Source: an uncultured Clostridia bacterium (GTDB taxonomy: Bacteria > Bacillota > Clostridia > UBA1381). Taken from it: a stretch of DNA of 64,000 nt. Positions 61,278 to 64,000 of the stretch are shown one piece after another (within the stretch, counting starts at the first letter, position 1; the number at the start of each line of letters is the position of its first letter). The stretch is taken from positions 1 through 64,000 of the forward strand of contig CAKSNH010000007.1 in assembly GCA_934476075.1 (NCBI GenBank), given 5' to 3'. The notes below the pieces were generated by a model, which ran no database searches, was not told where the DNA came from, and saw nothing but the letters and a program-made list of their open reading frames with translations. The translations under genes and the position numbers were made by a program.

Positions 61278-62462
61278 TTAATTTCCTCCGTTTTCTTTTA
61301 TTACATCCGTAAAATCATTTACGGCGTCTTGCTGTTTGTATTCCTCTCTTTTATCGTCCGCCTCTGCTAATGTAGGTTTGCCTTTCGGCTTTACGATATA
61401 GTCTGCCATCAGTTTTGCAAAATCACTCTTGCCTACCGTTTTTTCCATTGCCGTAAGCGACAGCGGCTTGCGTTCGTAAAGTAAATCTTTTTCAAAACCG
61501 TTTTTGACCAAATGGTCTATTGCTTTGTCGGTATCGGTGAACGTTCTGTTACTGCGTCCCTCTACCGCTTTCCAACCGGGGATTTCTTTCCCGGCAAGGA
61601 TTGCCGCAAGTGCGTATTCCTCTAATTTTGATACCCACTTTTTCAGTCCCTGTGCTTTTTTCAGGATTTGCCCGACTTCTTTATCCGACAACAGCGGTGG
61701 CAGTGCTTCCCCGAAATCGTCCAGGGCAGTATATTCTTTTGTTTGTTTTCGACATAACGGGCGTGCCCTGCAAAATCCCTTGTCACACCAATATCCCGGT
61801 TTACACTCGGTATCACCATCTAATATTTTCTGACAAGCGGGTTTCACAACTTCATCGCCCCATTTTTCCAAATCCTCACGTGATATTGCAAACTCACTTA
61901 TGCTATCCAATCTCGGCTGTATTATTGCGATAACAACTGTCTTTATAGGAAATAACATTGAATATGCGTTTATAGCTCCCAGTGCATAAAGCATACCCTG
62001 TGAATTGAACTCTGCCGATACAGGTACGCCCTTCCCGTATTTAAAATCTATTACGCATAAGGTGTCATTGCAAATCAGTATGCAGTCGCTTGTCCCAAAT
62101 CCGCCCGGTGCATAATTGTCGTACATCACCCGTTTTTCCACCGCCACAAACGGCGTCTTGTCGAAACTCAATGCCTTTTCTTCTATGTACTCAACGTATA
62201 CATCTGTATAGCCTTGCATTTCTTCTTGGTATACGGGGTCTTTTTTCAGTTTGTTCATTCGGGTGTTGAATGTTCTTTGCGGCATCGGCTCGATAAACTT
62301 TTTGCGGAGCTTTAACTCCGCTATCGAATGTGCCAATATTCCCTCTTTCGTGCTGTCCGTTTCTTTGTTCGGGAATTGCTTTTCCAATGTCACCGAACCG
62401 GGGCAGTTTAGGAACTTGACCGAACTTGATGCACTGAAATTTTCAGCGTGTATATCAGGCAT
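61278..62462 (-). CDS. DUF2800 protein, Cas4/RecB-like nuclease
   Basis: 394 residues. PD-(D/E)XK core with GFGTSDCILICNDTLCVIDF and KYGKGVPVSAE at about 116-148, and a cysteine cluster CKPGYWCDKGFCRARPLC (about 222-239) that fits an iron-sulphur or zinc site as in Cas4/AddB nucleases. N-terminal SASSSVKFLNCPGSVTLEKQ is typical. Likely a recombination or end-processing nuclease of the phage replication module. Confidence 0.9.
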   Translation of the reverse strand: MPDIHAENFSASSSVKFLNCPGSVTLEKQFPNKETDSTKEGILAHSIAELKLRKKFIEPMPQRTFNTRMNKLKKDPVYQEEMQGYTDVYVEYIEEKALSFDKTPFVAVEKRVMYDNYAPGGFGTSDCILICNDTLCVIDFKYGKGVPVSAEFNSQGMLYALGAINAYSMLFPIKTVVIAIIQPRLDSISEFAISREDLEKWGDEVVKPACQKILDGDTECKPGYWCDKGFCRARPLCRKQTKEYTALDDFGEALPPLLSDKEVGQILKKAQGLKKWVSKLEEYALAAILAGKEIPGWKAVEGRSNRTFTDTDKAIDHLVKNGFEKDLLYERKPLSLTAMEKTVGKSDFAKLMADYIVKPKGKPTLAEADDKREEYKQQDAVNDFTDVIKENGGN

Positions 62463-62938
62463 TATATTCTCACTCCCAACATTCTTAAATCTGTCACAAA
62501 TTCGCCGATACGCTCTTTCGGTATATCCGTCAGTGCGGCGGCCCCGAATTTGTGAATAAGCTCGATAATCTTATTGCGGTTATCATCTGATGTTTCGGCA
62601 AACACTGCGGCAGACTGTGCGACAGCCGCTATATCGTATGCACTTTGTGCTGTCGGCATTGTCGGCTGCGGCATTGGTGCTTGTGTAGGCTGCTGTGGAA
62701 TCTGTGTCGGCGGTATAGGCGGATTATATTGCGGCTGCGGTACAGGCTGCTGCACAATCGGTGCTTGCGGTGCGGCGGTCGGCATAGCTTGCGGAATTGT
62801 CGGCTGTACTGCCGGTGTCGGTGGCGCAATAGGCTGCGGTGCGGTCTGTACCGGTTCAGCAGCTTGTCCTCTCAAAAGTTCGATGATTGCGGTGTTTTCT
62901 GTCAGTTCCTTTGGGGTTAAATTGATTGTTATTTGCAT
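62462..62938 (-). CDS. Hypothetical phage protein with Pro/Gln-rich linker
   Basis: 158 residues. A conserved short head (MQITINLTPKELTENTAIIE), a long low-complexity linker of Pro, Gln and Ala at about 30-95, and a helical end (NRNKIIELIHKFGAAALTDI, FVTDLRMLGVRI). Found beside DUF2800 genes in related prophages. Function unknown; the linker suggests a flexible adaptor. Start overlaps the zinc-ribbon gene by 83 nt. Confidence 0.75.
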   Translation of the reverse strand: MQITINLTPKELTENTAIIELLRGQAAEPVQTAPQPIAPPTPAVQPTIPQAMPTAAPQAPIVQQPVPQPQYNPPIPPTQIPQQPTQAPMPQPTMPTAQSAYDIAAVAQSAAVFAETSDDNRNKIIELIHKFGAAALTDIPKERIGEFVTDLRMLGVRI

Positions 62939-63074
62939 TTTTCATGCTTCCTTTCTTTATTGATTTATATTGAGCACTGCATACAGGGCATAGATACTGC
63001 CCTTTGCGTGCTGATATACTTACATTCCATGTGCGTCCGCAGCTTGTGCAGACCTCATATCTCGTGTTTTCCAT
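62856..63074 (-). CDS. Small zinc-ribbon phage protein
   Basis: 72 residues. YEVCTSCGRTW and YLCPVCSAQY give two CxxC pairs separated by about 20 residues, a treble-clef/zinc-ribbon pattern. After that the frame is basic and overlaps the next gene, so the C-terminal 27 residues may be only lightly constrained. Confidence 0.7.
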   Translation of the reverse strand: MENTRYEVCTSCGRTWNVSISARKGQYLCPVCSAQYKSIKKGSMKNANNNQFNPKGTDRKHRNHRTFERTSC

Positions 63075-63171
63075 TATGTATACAATCCTTATTCGGGCAG
63101 TTGCAGTCGCATATACCGTCTTGCCAACAGCTGTATTCTGTCTGCGGTTCTGCCTTTTCTTCGTTTTTCAT
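63055..63171 (-). CDS. Small cysteine-rich phage protein, 38 residues
   Basis: Frame from ATG 63169-63171, overlapping the upstream stop as ATGA. Product contains five cysteines in C-x6-CxCxC-x5-C arrangement (SCWQDGICDCNCPNKDC), ending HNGKHEI. A metal-binding micro-protein is likely; function unknown. It overlaps the next gene start by 20 nt. Confidence 0.6.
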   Translation of the reverse strand: MKNEEKAEPQTEYSCWQDGICDCNCPNKDCIHNGKHEI

Positions 63172-63359
63172 AGTTCAAGCACCAGCTTTCCGTACTTATT
63201 CATTCTGTAAATGTAGTCTGTGTCCAACTTGTCAGATGTGAATCTGTCCAATATGTCACGGGTTTTAAGCTGTCTTTTAAAAAGACTGTTCTTATCCCTG
63301 CAAATCGCTATAATGTCATTAGGGTTGTCCTTTTTTACAAGTAACGCCCATTTTTTCAT
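63168..63359 (-). CDS. Small hypothetical phage protein (63 residues)
   Basis: Basic, no cysteines: MKKWALLVKKDNPNDIIAIC, then FKRQLKTRDILDRFTSDK and a strand-like end. No family recognised. GGAGG precedes the start. First gene after the roughly 90-nt spacer at 63360-63450, so it may begin a transcript. Confidence 0.65.
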   Translation of the reverse strand: MKKWALLVKKDNPNDIIAICRDKNSLFKRQLKTRDILDRFTSDKLDTDYIYRMNKYGKLVLEL

Positions 63360-63450
63360 GCTATATTGCCTCCTTTAATAAGAAAATACTTGATTTTTTC
63401 TTAAATTCAGAGTAAAATGTAGATGTATATATCCACAAGTTACTACTTGT

Positions 63451-63777
63451 TTAGTCCGCATTGGTTGCCGCCTTTGCGGACTTTTTATATTTGAGTGCAA
63501 GCTCGCATATATCCTCGGCTATCCCGGTTATCTTCCGCACGTCCTCTTCGGTGCAGTCATTCCCCGAAACATTTCTGCCGCAAATATCAAAATATATGTC
63601 AAGTGCCATCCAAAAGCAATTCATATCTATGCTAGTCTCTTTTTGTACTGTCATTGACCTAATATCATTTTTCATGTTCTCATATCTGTGCACACTTTCA
63701 TAATTCAATTCTGCACCGCAATTAGAACAATACTTGCCCTTTTGTACTTTTTCTCCGCATTTTTTACACTTAATCAT
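63451..63777 (-). CDS. Zinc-ribbon protein with helical C-terminal domain
   Basis: 108 residues. The first 25 are a zinc ribbon, KCKKCGEKVQKGKYCSNCGA with two CxxC pairs. The rest is helical (MNCFWMALDIYFDICGRN, IAEDICELALKYKK) with no recognised domain. Overlaps the LysM protein end by 8 nt. The phage role is unknown. Confidence 0.75.
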   Translation of the reverse strand: MIKCKKCGEKVQKGKYCSNCGAELNYESVHRYENMKNDIRSMTVQKETSIDMNCFWMALDIYFDICGRNVSGNDCTEEDVRKITGIAEDICELALKYKKSAKAATNAD

Positions 63778-64000
63778 CTGTCAATACCTCCAAACTCATA
63801 CCCGGATATACGGTTGTATCAATACTGTTGTGCTCGTTGACATCGTATATCCAATCACGAATATCCATTTTATCGGGGCACTTTTCAAGCCCGATTTTCC
63901 ACAAACTGTCGCCCCGTGTGACGATAACTTCCTCATAATGCAATGATTTTCGATAGTTCCGCTTTTGCATTTGCGGAATGATGAACATTGCAATCAGCAG
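63770..64000 (-). CDS. LysM-domain protein with N-terminal membrane anchor, cut by window edge
   Basis: The frame is open to the window end, so the N-terminus is missing. Visible part: hydrophobic LLIAMFII, then a LysM-type domain RGDSLWKIGLEKCPDKMDIR to YPGMSLEVL. The layout recalls small YneA-like cell-division inhibitors, often next to lexA-type repressors, but the domain also occurs in phage structural proteins. Neighbour on the right is not visible. Confidence 0.7.
   Translation of the reverse strand: MLIAMFIIPQMQKRNYRKSLHYEEVIVTRGDSLWKIGLEKCPDKMDIRDWIYDVNEHNSIDTTVYPGMSLEVLTDD

Noticed and set aside
62574..62963. 129-codon Gly/Cys-rich plus-strand frame
   Set aside because: It mirrors the Pro/Gln-rich linker of the phage protein on the other strand; composition is a by-product of that low-complexity region.

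Overview
The window looks like chromosome from a low-GC, Gram-positive anaerobe of the Bacillota, class Clostridia. The main evidence is a nusB-xseA-xseB-ispA cluster, DUF4364 and YraN-type genes, formate-tetrahydrofolate ligase, SLH-anchored surface enzymes and strong AGGAGG ribosome binding sites. An SLH-anchored rhamnogalacturonan acetylesterase and a GH78 rhamnosidase suggest a plant-pectin (RG-I) degrader from a gut or rumen habitat. The species cannot be named from sequence alone.

Positions 1-29,250 are host chromosome, almost all on the minus strand. In transcription order the first cluster is: polytopic membrane protein, rnr (RNase R), a THUMP RNA methyltransferase, nusB, a Kae1/TsaD-like protein with a frameshifted start, xseA, xseB, ispA, a divergent PAP2 protein and a terminator (441-468). 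A plus-strand secD-secF operon follows (9.6-13.06 kb). Its promoter and the first 245 or so secD codons are tandemly duplicated in a 971-bp unit. Next on the minus strand are an AraC regulator with a GH78 alpha-L-rhamnosidase that carries a premature in-frame stop, proC, a class I aminotransferase, the rnhB-yraN-dipeptidase cluster, a thioesterase-fhs-tsaE-tsaB-rpiB operon, an rsmD-coaD-coiled-coil operon and the SLH/acetylesterase gene. DUF4364 lies on the plus strand.

A polysaccharide deacetylase fragment (28.9-29.16 kb) and an apparent free-standing structured RNA gene (29,256-29,402) mark the junction with a prophage. The RNA candidate has a -35/-10 promoter, a closed multibranch fold with a possible 6-bp kissing loop, and an intrinsic terminator. 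I cannot match it to a family I know.

From about 29.4 kb to the right edge is a contractile-tailed (PBSX/Xkd-like) prophage read entirely on the minus strand. From right to left: small zinc-ribbon and LysM proteins; a replication module (DUF2800 nuclease, DUF2815, family A DNA polymerase, VapE primase/helicase, VRR-NUC, SNF2 helicase); an ArpU/sigma-like late regulator; a candidate late promoter with direct repeats; terS, terL, portal and MuF protein with a metalloprotease-like C-terminal extension; scaffold, capsid and connectors; sheath and tube; tail-assembly chaperone with a canonical A AAA AAC -1 frameshift site; tape measure; baseplate; beta-helix tail fibre; holin; amidase; and a small PBECR-like putative nuclease at the end. 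Integrase, repressor and the right attachment site are not in the window.

No tRNA, rRNA, CRISPR array or insertion sequence was recognised.
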